64,000 bases of DNA from Lysinibacillus sp. G4S2 (GCF_030348505.1 NZ_JAUCFJ010000002.1:128001-192000), one strand, 5' to 3'; counted from the first letter of the stretch, positions 10,033-19,001 are shown. Made by a program: numbers and translations. The notes: generated from the sequence alone by a model not told the origin.

Positions 10033-11130
10033 ATGCTACTTGCTGTTTTTTCAACAATCTACATCATAACATTAGCTTTACAAGCGTTTGTTCCGTTTAT
10101 AGTACGGGAAACGATTGTCTTTGGTGTGACTGTACCTGAACAAAACGTAAAACATCCCATATTGAGGGAAATGAACAAGCGTTATGCTCAAATTGTAGGA
10201 ATTTCTGGTGTAATGTTGTTAATTGTTATGATTGTCAGCTATTATTACCTTGCACCGTCTGAGTTCATGCAAGGTAATTTGCTGCTTGGATGCTTATTTG
10301 CCATGCTTGCAGTCAGTATGACACTATATTGGGTGTACCATCAAAAAGTTTTAAAACTTAAAAAGCAAGAGCAATGGGGCTCGAATATTAAACAAGTTCG
10401 TGCAATTGACTTAACAGCACGAAGTCTTGATGAAATGCTTCCGTGGCCATTTTATGTAGTTCCTTTTGGTGTTACGGTGTTTTTAATTATCTTTACATTC
10501 CTTCATTATGATCAAATACCGAACAATATTGCTGTACACTGGGGGCCTAACGGTGAAGCGGATTCTTGGAGAAGTAAAACGTATTTTACTGCGCTTTCAC
10601 TGCCGCTTGTTATGCTAATGATGCAATGTATGATGTGGGGGATTGTAGATTCCATTAAGCGATCGGCTATCAAATTGGCTGTTAATCGTAAAGATGAATC
10701 ATTGGAAGATCAGTTAAAAAGTCGAAAATATATTAGTTGGAACATTATGTTATTAAGCTATGCCATAACTATATTATTTACAGTATTACAGTTAAGCAAT
10801 ATCTATCCTTCGATGACTACAGGAAATAGGCTGTTGCCGGTATTTATATTATTTTTATTACTCGTTCTTGGCTCAGTATTTGTTTACGCATGGAAAAAAC
10901 GCAAGCTGAGGGTGGAGTATGGGGATAATATCGTTTCAGAGGTAATGGATGTTGATGAGGATTGCTATTGGAAGGGTGGATTAATTTATATGAATCGTCA
11001 AGATCCTTCCGTTTTTGTCGAAAAACGCTTTGGGGTCGGTTGGACGATGAATTTTGCAAATCCACGAGGCTATATCGTAATTGGTCTGCCATTACTTATA
11101 TTGCTGTTGATTTCTTTCTTTTCGTTATAA
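10033..11130 (+). CDS. DUF1648/DUF5808 multi-spanning membrane protein
   Basis: A 365-residue membrane protein with about seven hydrophobic segments. The middle part (about 135-190) has the DUF1648 signature, IPNNIAVHWGPNGEADSW. The C-terminus (about 300-345) has the DUF5808 pattern, CYWKGGLIYMNRQDPSVFVE then KRFGVGWTMNFANPRG. Proteins of this combination commonly sit beside YtrA-type GntR genes in Bacillales. It is translated 3 bp after the GntR stop from a GGGGTG RBS. Function is unknown; SdpI immunity proteins share DUF1648, so a role in envelope-stress or peptide resistance is possible but unproven. Confidence 0.85.
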   Translation: MLLAVFSTIYIITLALQAFVPFIVRETIVFGVTVPEQNVKHPILREMNKRYAQIVGISGVMLLIVMIVSYYYLAPSEFMQGNLLLGCLFAMLAVSMTLYWVYHQKVLKLKKQEQWGSNIKQVRAIDLTARSLDEMLPWPFYVVPFGVTVFLIIFTFLHYDQIPNNIAVHWGPNGEADSWRSKTYFTALSLPLVMLMMQCMMWGIVDSIKRSAIKLAVNRKDESLEDQLKSRKYISWNIMLLSYAITILFTVLQLSNIYPSMTTGNRLLPVFILFLLLVLGSVFVYAWKKRKLRVEYGDNIVSEVMDVDEDCYWKGGLIYMNRQDPSVFVEKRFGVGWTMNFANPRGYIVIGLPLLILLLISFFSL

Positions 11131-11267
11131 TATGGATGAAAGTAGTTATTAAAGATCTCCTCATTCCTATCGGGACAATGTACAACGTAAGACTCAATGG
11201 ATGCTTGCAGATTGTCCGCGGTGGGGAGTGAACTTAAAATAGTGTACAGGATGGAGGTAAGGCTTGA

Positions 11268-11939
11268 ATGAAAATTCTCGTTGTAGATGATGATGTACAT
11301 ATTTTGCAGCTAGTGAATATTTACCTGACAAGAGAGGGCTATCAGGTGTTGCAGGCGGAAAACGGACATCAGGCTCTTAAATTACTGGATGGAAACTTGC
11401 CTGATTTGGCTATTGTGGATGTCATGATGCCAGGAATGGATGGATTTACATTAACCGAAACATTGAGCCAGGATTACGATATTCCTGTTTTGTTATTAAC
11501 GGCAAAGGGCGAGATTGAGGACAAGGAACGAGGGTTTTTGGCAGGCTCAGACGACTATGTTGTGAAACCATTCGAGCCTAAAGAATTACTGTTTCGCATA
11601 GCTGCCATATTACGTAGACTTGATAAGAAAAATCAGGTAACAATCCAGGTGGGTAGGCTAGTTATTGATCGTCGAAGCTTTGAAGTTATCATTGGGGACG
11701 ATACACTCGTTCTGCCTTTAAAGGAATTTGAGCTATTGGCATTACTAGCATCTCGCCCGAATCAGGTGTTTACACGTAGTTATATTATGGAACAGGTGTG
11801 GGGCTATGATTATGATGGAGATGAGCAAACTTTAAATACACATGTGAAGCGGATCCGTGAGCGTCTGCATCGTTATGAAACAGATGTTGAGATTACAACG
11901 GTACGTGGTGTAGGCTATAAGCTTGAGGTTATTGCATGA
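11268..11939 (+). CDS. OmpR/PhoB-family response regulator
   Basis: A 223-residue response regulator. The receiver domain has the acidic pair DDD near residue 8, the phosphoacceptor in DLAIVDVMMPGMDG (about residue 51) and LLTAKGEIEDKERGF with KPF downstream. The C-terminal winged helix ends with VWGYDYDGDEQTLNTHVKRI and TTVRGVGYKLE. The RBS GGAGGTAAGG lies just before the ATG. It overlaps the histidine kinase by 4 bp and forms a two-component pair with it. The stimulus and regulon are not evident from neighbours. Confidence 0.95.
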   Translation: MKILVVDDDVHILQLVNIYLTREGYQVLQAENGHQALKLLDGNLPDLAIVDVMMPGMDGFTLTETLSQDYDIPVLLLTAKGEIEDKERGFLAGSDDYVVKPFEPKELLFRIAAILRRLDKKNQVTIQVGRLVIDRRSFEVIIGDDTLVLPLKEFELLALLASRPNQVFTRSYIMEQVWGYDYDGDEQTLNTHVKRIRERLHRYETDVEITTVRGVGYKLEVIA

Positions 11940-13309
11940 TGAAAACGTTATATAGTAAGTTTGTTGTCACGACTTTGCTCGTTATGATAGGAAGCTTGTG
12001 CATCGGTTTTTTAGCAACAAATACTTATTATCACCAAGTTATAAAGGAAAAAAATGATGCTAAAAATGTGAATATTGCGCAGGATATTGCGAAATACATC
12101 GAGACAGCAAAACCTAAAGATTTAGATAATTATTTCAAAACTCTTGGCGAAATTGGTTATCAAACTTATGTAACGACTGGTGATGAAGGGCAATTTTATG
12201 GTGGTAAATATCGTGATAAAACACTGTCATCCAATACTGTTAAGCATGTTTTAGACGGGGAAATTTATCATGGTATGCGCGATTTTCCAAAAGAGACTTT
12301 TATGACAGGCTTTTTTGCGAATGAACTAATTAATACGATAGGTGTGCCATTTACATATGAAAATAAGCATTATGCACTGTTTATAAGACCGGATATTCGC
12401 TTGTTATTCTCTGAGGTGCATACGATACTCGGTGGGCTTATTCTTGTGATGGCAGTACTTAGTTTATTGTCAATGCTACTATTTGCAAAAGCACTAATTC
12501 GCCCTATTACACAGTTAACAGAGGCAACACATCAGCTTGCACATGAAAAGTTCGATACGTTACTGGATATAGATCGAGCGGATGAGATTGGACAATTAGC
12601 AGTTAGCTTTAATGTCATGACAGAAAAATTACAGGAAAATGATCGAATACGTAAAGAGTTTATTAGCAATGTATCCCATGATTTTCAGTCGCCATTGTTG
12701 AATATCCAAGGCTATGTTGATTTGTTAAGGAATCCCTTGCTGACCGACAAAGAAAGGCAGGAATATACGACGATTATTGAGCTAGAAACGAAGCGTCTGT
12801 CGACATTAACGAAGCAATTACTTTTACTAACATCACTCGACCAATCTACAAGGTTGTTAAAGTGTGAGCCTTATCGAGTAGATGAGCAATTGAAGGAAAC
12901 GGTAAGAAAATATCGCTGGCAGCTTGAGGAGGCAAATGTACAATTATCGTATCAGCTTGAACCAGTAACATATGATGGGGATGCTGGGCTATTACAAAAT
13001 GTTTGGGACAATTTATTGACGAATGCCATTAAATATAATGTCGTAGGCGGGGAAATTCATGTTCACTTGCAAGAATCCCCAACCTCAGTTGAAGTAATCG
13101 TTGAGGATAGTGGTATAGGGATGACTGCTGATCAATTACAAAAGGTATATGATCGCTTTTATCGCGCGGATGCTTCTAGAACAAAGCAAGGTACTGGGCT
13201 TGGACTAGCCATCGTAAAGCAAATTGCTGAGCTACACGGAGGAACGGTTCAAATGGAAAGTACAATTAATTCGGGTACAAAGGTTCGAATCGACTTACCC
13301 AAATTGTAA
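11936..13309 (+). CDS. sensor histidine kinase
   Basis: A 457-residue membrane kinase. Two transmembrane segments (about 8-28 and 160-185) flank a ~130-residue extracellular sensor. A HAMP linker follows (RPITQLTEATHQLAHEKFD), then the H-box FISNVSHDFQSPLLNIQGYV, an N-box (NVWDNLLTNAIKYN), EDSGIGMT and GTGLGLAIVKQI. The H-box has Gln where most kinases have Lys or Arg (HDFQSP for HELRTP or HDMKTP), a minor variant. It starts inside the last codon of the response regulator. It phosphorylates that partner; the ligand is unknown. Confidence 0.94.
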   Translation: MMKTLYSKFVVTTLLVMIGSLCIGFLATNTYYHQVIKEKNDAKNVNIAQDIAKYIETAKPKDLDNYFKTLGEIGYQTYVTTGDEGQFYGGKYRDKTLSSNTVKHVLDGEIYHGMRDFPKETFMTGFFANELINTIGVPFTYENKHYALFIRPDIRLLFSEVHTILGGLILVMAVLSLLSMLLFAKALIRPITQLTEATHQLAHEKFDTLLDIDRADEIGQLAVSFNVMTEKLQENDRIRKEFISNVSHDFQSPLLNIQGYVDLLRNPLLTDKERQEYTTIIELETKRLSTLTKQLLLLTSLDQSTRLLKCEPYRVDEQLKETVRKYRWQLEEANVQLSYQLEPVTYDGDAGLLQNVWDNLLTNAIKYNVVGGEIHVHLQESPTSVEVIVEDSGIGMTADQLQKVYDRFYRADASRTKQGTGLGLAIVKQIAELHGGTVQMESTINSGTKVRIDLPKL

Positions 13310-13385
13310 TGAGGAGTTCATATAAAGTTCATGTTCATGGGATACACTACTGAATAAGTTGAAAAAACTTAGGAGGAGTTAACGT

Positions 13386-13790
13386 ATGGAACAAAAATGG
13401 AGTTTACGCCTTATTCGTCTTGCTGCAATTTTTGCCTTATTTGGTACGTATCTAGGCTCACATATGTCTGGTTCTGGTAGTTATGAATATAGACCGATAC
13501 ACGCCCACGTTTTATTAGTTGGCTGGTTAAGTATGTTTGCATGGGGCATTTTCTATCGTGCCTTCAAAGTGAAATCACAAAAATTAGTAGCTGCACATGG
13601 TTGGACAGCAATTATCGGTGTTTTTGGCTTAACAATCGGCATGTGGTTCTACAATATAAATCCATTTAATTTTAACCCAACATTTACATTGGTCTTCTTT
13701 ATCGTAGGTGGGACAACATTATTAATTAGCTTTGCTTTATTTATCTTTGTAACATTTATGGTAAATCAAAAAGAAGAAATGAAGAACTAG
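13386..13790 (+). CDS. small four-helix membrane protein related to haem-copper oxidase subunit I
   Basis: A 134-residue protein with four predicted transmembrane helices. RPIHAHVLLVGWLSMFAWGI has the His-containing helix seen near the low-spin haem in cbb3/NO-reductase type subunit I, and a second His lies in AAHGWTAIIG. It is far shorter than a catalytic oxidase subunit (over 450 residues), so it is not an oxidase itself. Homologues are usually labelled cytochrome-c oxidase-like. An AGGAGGAG RBS supports the start. It stands alone with its own terminator. A haem- or quinone-linked role is conjecture. Confidence 0.6.
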   Translation: MEQKWSLRLIRLAAIFALFGTYLGSHMSGSGSYEYRPIHAHVLLVGWLSMFAWGIFYRAFKVKSQKLVAAHGWTAIIGVFGLTIGMWFYNINPFNFNPTFTLVFFIVGGTTLLISFALFIFVTFMVNQKEEMKN

Positions 13791-13794
13791 AAAA

Positions 13795-13840
13795 AATACC
13801 GTGTCACTGTCTTTATTAAGAGGTGGCACGGTATTGTTTA
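13795..13840 (+). terminator. terminator after the four-helix protein
   Basis: AATACCGTGTCAC pairs with GTGGCACGGTATT (one G-U), loop of 15 nt; short T-rich tail GTTT. Confidence 0.75.
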
Positions 13841-13901
13841 TGAAGAACAGTTTTATTTGGTTTTTCGCCAAAGGTTCGGTATGATATTTATTGAAATATA
13901 T

Positions 13902-14047
13902 ACCATATATAAGTTGATTGGAGTGGAGACTGGGCGACTCCTTGGGGATCAGCGTCACAGATGAGACCCTGCAGCGCAGCGAAGCGGCTCATCGGGCGCC
14001 CCCAGGAAAGCGCCCAGTCGGAACGGAAATCAACCCCACGCTATGGT
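13902..14047 (+). repeat. palindromic repeat element, minimal copy B (no 37-bp array)
   Basis: A 146-bp imperfect palindrome. Ends are ACCATA and TATGGT. Nested pairs inward are GTTGATT/AATCAAC, ACTGGGCG/CGCCCAGT, CTTGGGG/CCCCCAGG and GATGAG/CTCATC. The apex is a short GCAGCGCAGCGAAGCGG stretch, the seed of the GC-rich unit. This is the clearest definition of the family. It faces an inverted copy C across the Sel1 gene. Confidence 0.9.
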
Positions 14048-14055
14048 AATGTCCT

Positions 14056-15972
14056 TTATTTTATATTTTCAAGTGACTTTTTAAGCCATTTTGTTGCCTC
14101 AGTATAATCCTGTGCAACACCGTGTCCTTTTTTGTAAAGCATACCAAGCTGGAATTGTGCCTTTTGATGACCTTGTTTGGCGGCCAGTCGATATAGTTGG
14201 GCTGCTTTCGCAAAATCCTTCGGTACCCCTTGTCCATGACTATGCATTTGAGCTAATTGGTATTGTGCTTTTGCATGGCCCTTAGCGGCAGCTTGTTCAA
14301 TCCATTTTGCTGCCTCAGTATAATCCTGTTCGACACCTTTTCCTTTATCAAATAAATTACCGAGCTGATATTGAGCACCTGAATGTCCTTGAATAGCTGC
14401 TAGTCGGTAGCAGCGCCGTGCCTCTTCTAAGTCCAGTTCGATCCCCAACCCGTGCTCATATAATAACCCTAATTGATATTCAGCCTGAATATGAGACTGA
14501 TCAGTAGCGGCTCTCCACCATTTTATTGCTTCAACATAATTCAATTCAGCTTCATATAATAATCCGAGCTCGTACTGAGCATCAGCATAGCCCTTTTCAG
14601 CAGCAGCTTTGAAGTATGGGAAAGCTTTGTCTGGTTGCTGAAGTTGGTATACATAAATACGTCCAAGCTCAAAGCCTGAACTTATATGTCCATTGTTAGC
14701 GGCAAGCTGTAACCATTTTTCAGCTGAAGCTACATCATTTTCTTTGACATAAAGCACACCGAGACAGTATTGAGCATTTAAGTGTCCTTTATGTGCAGCG
14801 AGCTTAAACCATTTTATAGCCTCTACACGATCTTGAGGTATACCTTGACCAGTGTTATATAGCACAGCTAATTGAAATTCAGCATTTGTATGGTCTTGAA
14901 GAGCAGCAAAATGAAGCCATCTCGCAGCTTCTTCAAAATTTTGCGAGATCCCACGGCCTTTAAGATACATATAGCCAAGATTATACTGAGCACTTGCATC
15001 GCCAGCTAATGCAGCCATTTCAAAGTAAGCTATAGCTTCCTCATAGCTTTGTTCAACACCAGTCCCATTATGATAAAGGAAGCCCAGATTATTTTGAGCA
15101 CTTGTATTCCCCTGATTGGCCGCTAACATGTACCATTTTGCTGCTTCGGCAAAGTTCAGTGGCATACCAAGTCCTTGATTGTATAGAACACCCAGATTGT
15201 ACTGAGCATCTGCGTTCTCTAAATTTGCAGCAGCTTTGTAATATTGAGCGGCTTCTTCATAATTTTGTACAACACCATGGCCTAAATGATAGAGCACACC
15301 TAAGCTATAAAGTGCGTTTGCATCATTTTGCGCAGCGGCTCGTTTATACCACATTTTTGCCATTGCATAATCTTTCTTTACACCACGGCCTTGATTATAG
15401 AGAGCGCCTAAATTATATTGAGCACTTACATTTCCTTGTTTTGCAGCAAACTCAAACCAGCTTGCAGCATTTTTATAAGCCTCGGTTGATTGGTCATCTT
15501 GAAGTAGCATATTTACATCAAAAGCTGAAGTAATATCTTCAAAGGGGCCAATGCGAATCAATTTTGCCTTTAAGCTACGGTCATAGCGTTCAATAAACCA
15601 TTCTACAATATCACTTATATAATCAAGAACAATTTTTGCCGCCTTTGCCTCCACGATTTCACTACTATTATTAGAAGTCATTTTGTTTACAAGATTCATT
15701 AATAAATAAATGCGACGTGGATGTATTTTTGCAACAAAGCTACGATTATTGAGTAATGATCGAATATTTTTTAGCTTCGGTTCTGATTGCATTTCCAGCT
15801 TATAAAGCTCATATAAAATTTCCTCCAGTACAAGGAGTGATTTTTGTAGGGATATAGCTGGCTTTGAAACAGCAAGCGAGCTAGCATCCTGCAAATTTTT
15901 AGATAATTTAATAAGGGACAAAGCTTTTAATTTTTTACAATGATCTTGGAGAATTTCATATTGAAATGACAA
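14056..15972 (-). CDS. Sel1-repeat (TPR-like) protein, 13 repeats
   Basis: A 638-residue protein without signal peptide or membrane segment. Residues 1 to about 150 are helical and unrecognised. The rest is about 13 consecutive 36-residue Sel1 repeats of the form A[Q]YxLGxLYxxGxGVxxDYxEAxKWYxxAA. Repeat 7 lacks part of the GxG loop and repeats 8-9 are shorter. Sel1 arrays act as protein-protein scaffolds; the partner is unknown. The start is TTG with GGTGAG just upstream. The gene is bracketed by inverted copies of the palindromic repeat (copies B and C), with no other gene inside, as in a mobilised cassette. Confidence 0.9.
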   Translation of the reverse strand: MSFQYEILQDHCKKLKALSLIKLSKNLQDASSLAVSKPAISLQKSLLVLEEILYELYKLEMQSEPKLKNIRSLLNNRSFVAKIHPRRIYLLMNLVNKMTSNNSSEIVEAKAAKIVLDYISDIVEWFIERYDRSLKAKLIRIGPFEDITSAFDVNMLLQDDQSTEAYKNAASWFEFAAKQGNVSAQYNLGALYNQGRGVKKDYAMAKMWYKRAAAQNDANALYSLGVLYHLGHGVVQNYEEAAQYYKAAANLENADAQYNLGVLYNQGLGMPLNFAEAAKWYMLAANQGNTSAQNNLGFLYHNGTGVEQSYEEAIAYFEMAALAGDASAQYNLGYMYLKGRGISQNFEEAARWLHFAALQDHTNAEFQLAVLYNTGQGIPQDRVEAIKWFKLAAHKGHLNAQYCLGVLYVKENDVASAEKWLQLAANNGHISSGFELGRIYVYQLQQPDKAFPYFKAAAEKGYADAQYELGLLYEAELNYVEAIKWWRAATDQSHIQAEYQLGLLYEHGLGIELDLEEARRCYRLAAIQGHSGAQYQLGNLFDKGKGVEQDYTEAAKWIEQAAAKGHAKAQYQLAQMHSHGQGVPKDFAKAAQLYRLAAKQGHQKAQFQLGMLYKKGHGVAQDYTEATKWLKKSLENIK

Positions 15973-16000
15973 TAGTACTCACCGCTTTCATAAAAATGGG

Positions 16001-16334
16001 TCATCACCATAACGAGGGGTTGATTTCCGTTCCGACTGGGCGCTTTGTTGCTGCCGCTTCGCTTTCGCACAGCTAAAACATTTGTTGCTGCCGCTTCGCT
16101 TTCGCACAGCTAAAACATTTGTTGCTGCCGCTTCGCTTTCGCACAGCTAAAACATTTGTTGCTGCCGCTTCGCTTTCGCACAGCTAAAACATTTGTTGCT
16201 GCCGCTTCGCTTTCGCTACAGAAAACATTTGCCGCTGACGCTACGCTTTCGCGCAGAGCAGAGCTTCCTGGGGGCGTCCGATGAGCCGCTTCACTCGCGT
16301 TGCTCGCTCCAGGGTCTCATCTGTGACGCTGATC
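16001..16334 (-). repeat. palindromic repeat element, copy C, right part with 37-bp array (interrupted by IS)
   Basis: This is the inverse orientation of copies A and B. It begins ACCATAACG, GTTGATTTCCGTTCCGACTG, GGCG, then four regular 37-bp units (CACAG ends at 16072, 16109, 16146, 16183) and two diverged units, then the inner arm to GACGCTGATC. The remaining left arm lies at 18015 to about 18095, beyond the insertion sequence. Confidence 0.9.
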
Positions 16335-18014
16335 GAGGGCACTGAAAAACTCATCAAAATTAAAATTTTTTAACTCAAAAAAAATATCGGGCGCCATTTC
16401 ATCCTTTTTTAGGAAGGGGTCGTCCGATTTCTTTCATTATTCTTTGCTTTTTTCGTTCATTAGTTTTAAAATTCTCTTCATATTCACGACAAATAGCGTT
16501 GCGGCTGCTTGTATTTGCATACCAAATAGACCCGTGGCGTTTGCTTGATTATACCCGTGTCTGTTTTTTATTTCACTATTCTTTGCTTCGATTTTATAGC
16601 GTTCTTTTGCCAATTGTTTAAAGGATTCCGTTTCCTGAAACACTTCTTGTTCTATGTGTTCATTTGACAGAAGAGAAACTGAATAACTTTTTGTTTTCGC
16701 TCCTTCTTTATAACACCCTTCTTTTAAAGGACAAACTTTACATTTTTCTATATCAAAGAAATATTTTAATTGTGTATTTTGCGTGGAATTCTTACGCTTT
16801 TTAATACTTTTACTCTTTGCTAAATGTCCAGCAGGGCACACATATAAATCGGCATCTTTATTAAACTCAAACTTACTTTCTTGCTTCCGTTGACCGTTCG
16901 TAATAACAGGATGTAGCCTTGAAATGAGTTGAATCTCTTTCTTTTTTGTGTATAATAAATTCTCTTTACCAGAATACGCTGTATCTCCAAGAATGGTGTT
17001 CACTTCTATGCCTGCTTGCTCACTCTTCTCTACTAGCTCTTGTAAATAATTCCCGTCACTTTTTTCACCTGTTGTTACAACTACTGCTGTTATAAGTCTT
17101 TCATCACTCATTGCCAAATGTGTTTTATAACCAAAGAAAGGATTCTCTTTAGATTTATAACCGACACGTGCATCAGGATCAGCTGAGTAATTTATTTTAA
17201 GCTCATAATCTTCAATAACTTCTTTGAGGACATTTACTTTTTCTTGTACACTTGGTATTTGAGCAATAGCCTTATTTTCTTCTATTATTTGAATGACTTG
17301 GTGACAATAGTCCACTTCTTTTTGGATATCTTGAGAAGTCGGTTTAGTGGGAAATTTTGATTTCATTGTTTCATCGAATTGATACACGGCTTTTCGTACC
17401 TGTTTTGATTTCTCTTGTAAAAACTCTTTCGGGGACTTCTGTTGGTAGCGTGCCTTCGTATGTGTTGCGTCTACAATCAATGTTTTACTTTTTAAAACAC
17501 CCTGTGCAATAGCTAGTTCTACGGTTTTGTGAATGAGTAAATCTAACAATTGGACATCTTGTAAACGTAATCGACGGAATTTTGTTAAAGAACTTGCCTC
17601 AATAACACCTTCTTCTGGTGCCATATCTAAAAAATATTTAAAGGACATATCATATTTAGAACGTTCTACTACATCAACATCAGAAATATCATAAATTGCC
17701 TTAAGTAATAAATATTTGAACATACGAATAGGTGAAATAGCGTAACGACCATTATCTAGACAATATTTAGTCTCTAATTCCTCTAAAACAAAAGTAAAAT
17801 CAATTAATTCCTTCATTTGACGAAGCATATTATCTTTTGGCACAACTAAATCATAGATTGCCATATGAGGACTAAGAGCAAGCGTTTCTTGTTTGGAAAG
17901 CATAAAAAGCACCACCTAAAATGAACAGTATACTAATAATTATAGATGAAAAAGAAAAGGAAGTAGAGAAAAAATTCGCTACTTCCTTTATCTAACCACT
18001 TTTTCAGTGCCCTC
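16335..18014 (-). mobile_element. IS1182-family insertion sequence, 1,680 bp, with 10-bp target duplication
   Basis: Terminal inverted repeats are perfect over 15 bp: GAGGGCACTGAAAAA at 16335-16349 and TTTTTCAGTGCCCTC at 18000-18014. The target sequence GACGCTGATC is duplicated exactly on both sides (16325-16334 and 18015-18024). The uninterrupted target exists in the other repeat copies, so the insertion point inside copy C is certain. One transposase gene fills it. The intact ends and gene indicate recent insertion. Confidence 0.97.
16437..17903 (-). CDS. IS1182-family DDE transposase
   Basis: A 488-residue transposase that cuts and joins the ends of the surrounding insertion sequence. An N-terminal domain (DUF772-like, SPIRMFKYLLLKAIYDISDV, SSLTKFRRLRLQD) precedes the catalytic core. 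Likely catalytic acids are Asp in TLIVDATHTKARY, Asp in ILGDTAYSGKEN and Glu in KIEAKNSEIKNRHGYN. A zinc-like cysteine cluster (CPAGHLAK ... CKVCPLKEGCYKEG) lies between. The ATG at 17903 has AGGTGG 8 nt upstream; a GTG four codons earlier overlaps that RBS and is unlikely. The reading frame is intact. Confidence 0.95.
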   Translation of the reverse strand: MLSKQETLALSPHMAIYDLVVPKDNMLRQMKELIDFTFVLEELETKYCLDNGRYAISPIRMFKYLLLKAIYDISDVDVVERSKYDMSFKYFLDMAPEEGVIEASSLTKFRRLRLQDVQLLDLLIHKTVELAIAQGVLKSKTLIVDATHTKARYQQKSPKEFLQEKSKQVRKAVYQFDETMKSKFPTKPTSQDIQKEVDYCHQVIQIIEENKAIAQIPSVQEKVNVLKEVIEDYELKINYSADPDARVGYKSKENPFFGYKTHLAMSDERLITAVVVTTGEKSDGNYLQELVEKSEQAGIEVNTILGDTAYSGKENLLYTKKKEIQLISRLHPVITNGQRKQESKFEFNKDADLYVCPAGHLAKSKSIKKRKNSTQNTQLKYFFDIEKCKVCPLKEGCYKEGAKTKSYSVSLLSNEHIEQEVFQETESFKQLAKERYKIEAKNSEIKNRHGYNQANATGLFGMQIQAAATLFVVNMKRILKLMNEKSKE

Positions 18015-18095
18015 GACGCTGATCCCCAAGGAGTCGCCCAGTCTCCACTCAACCTATATGGCATACGTTTTAACAAATGTCATCCACAACTTTTG
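18015..18095 (-). repeat. palindromic repeat element, copy C, left arm
   Basis: GACGCTGATCCCCAAGGAGT, then CGCCCAGTCTCCACTCAACC, TATATGGCATACG, TTTTAACAAATGTCATCC. It continues copy C after the IS. The outer border GTATGCC...TTTGTTAA matches the outer border of copies A and J. Confidence 0.85.
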
Positions 18096-18258
18096 GTGAT
18101 AAATCATAAAAATATTCTTTTTTCATATATCGGGAAAATATCGATATTATTGATACATTAGGGTTATCAGTTGAATTGCCCTTGTTAAATGATACTATTT
18201 GATATAAGGATATTCGTTGAAATTCGTAGTAGATATTGCTAAAAAGTGCAGCTACCAA
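18070..18258 (-). pseudogene. probable 3' gene remnant ending SPKVVDDIC
   Basis: The minus-strand frame reads ALFSNIYYEFQRISLYQIVS, FNKGNSTDNPNVSIISIFSR, then YMKKEYFYDLSPKVVDDIC and stop. It has no start codon with an RBS and overlaps the 5' region of the glycosyltransferase gene. The last 25 or so residues resemble the remnant at 9045-9155, which also touches a repeat copy. Parent gene unknown; could be chance. Confidence 0.25.
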
Positions 18259-18290
18259 AGTTCCGCTGTATAGTGATCCGGGGGATAGAA

Positions 18291-19001
18291 ATGATGAAAA
18301 ATATTGTAGCAATTATACCAGCCTATAATCCACAACATTCACTTATAACCTATGTCCATCAATTGTTAGCCACCACTATTAGCCAAATTATTATTGTCAA
18401 TGATGGTAGCGATCAAAAATATGCAGGTATTTTTGAGGAGTTGAAAAAGATTGACTGCTGTCGAGTGCTTGAGCATGACCACAATATTGGTAAGGGTGGG
18501 GCATTAAAAACAGCATTTGCCTATGTAAGGGAGCAAAGGGGCGCTTTTCAAGGTGTGATTACAGTAGGTGCTCATAGCCAACATACGTTACAAGATGTAA
18601 AGCTAGTTTTAACGATGACAAAGGTATTTTCTGAAGGAATTGTGCTAGGAGTCCGTAACTTCCATTCTTCTGACAGCACTCTTTTATCATACTGGGGTAA
18701 TCGTGCAACAAGCTTATTTTTTGAGCTTCTTTATCATAGAAAGCTAATGGATACACAAACAGGCTTACGTTTTATTTCTATAAAGGAGCTACCATGGCTG
18801 ATGAAAGTAAAAGGTGAGCGATATGACTACGACACAAATATGTTAGTTGCTGCACTTAAAAGGAAGTGTCCAATTTTTGAAGTAGAGATAGGACAGTTAC
18901 GAATAAAGAAAAATACAGTTATTCAGTATGATGAAATAACAAATGCAAGGTCAATTATTGCTAAAATGCTTAAGAATTACTTAAAACCAAGGAATAAGTA
19001 G
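18291..19001 (+). CDS. family-2 glycosyltransferase with altered metal-binding motif
   Basis: A 236-residue GT-A fold glycosyltransferase resembling dolichyl-phosphate-mannose-synthase-like enzymes but without C-terminal membrane helices. AIIPAYN at the N-terminus, IVNDGSD (N37-D41) and LEHDHNIGKGGALKTAF are typical. The usual DADGQH metal site is here GAHSQH (residues 93-98), so both acidic ligands are gone. It may use another site, be metal-independent or be inactive. GGGGGAT precedes the ATG by 6 nt. It stands upstream of a CstR-like gene, with an 81-bp gap and no terminator seen. Confidence 0.8.
   Translation: MMKNIVAIIPAYNPQHSLITYVHQLLATTISQIIIVNDGSDQKYAGIFEELKKIDCCRVLEHDHNIGKGGALKTAFAYVREQRGAFQGVITVGAHSQHTLQDVKLVLTMTKVFSEGIVLGVRNFHSSDSTLLSYWGNRATSLFFELLYHRKLMDTQTGLRFISIKELPWLMKVKGERYDYDTNMLVAALKRKCPIFEVEIGQLRIKKNTVIQYDEITNARSIIAKMLKNYLKPRNK

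Noticed and set aside
13902-14047. Target-site duplication around the minimal palindromic repeat
   Set aside because: The flanks (GAAATATAT and AATGTCC) show no matching direct repeat, so transposition of this copy is not demonstrated.
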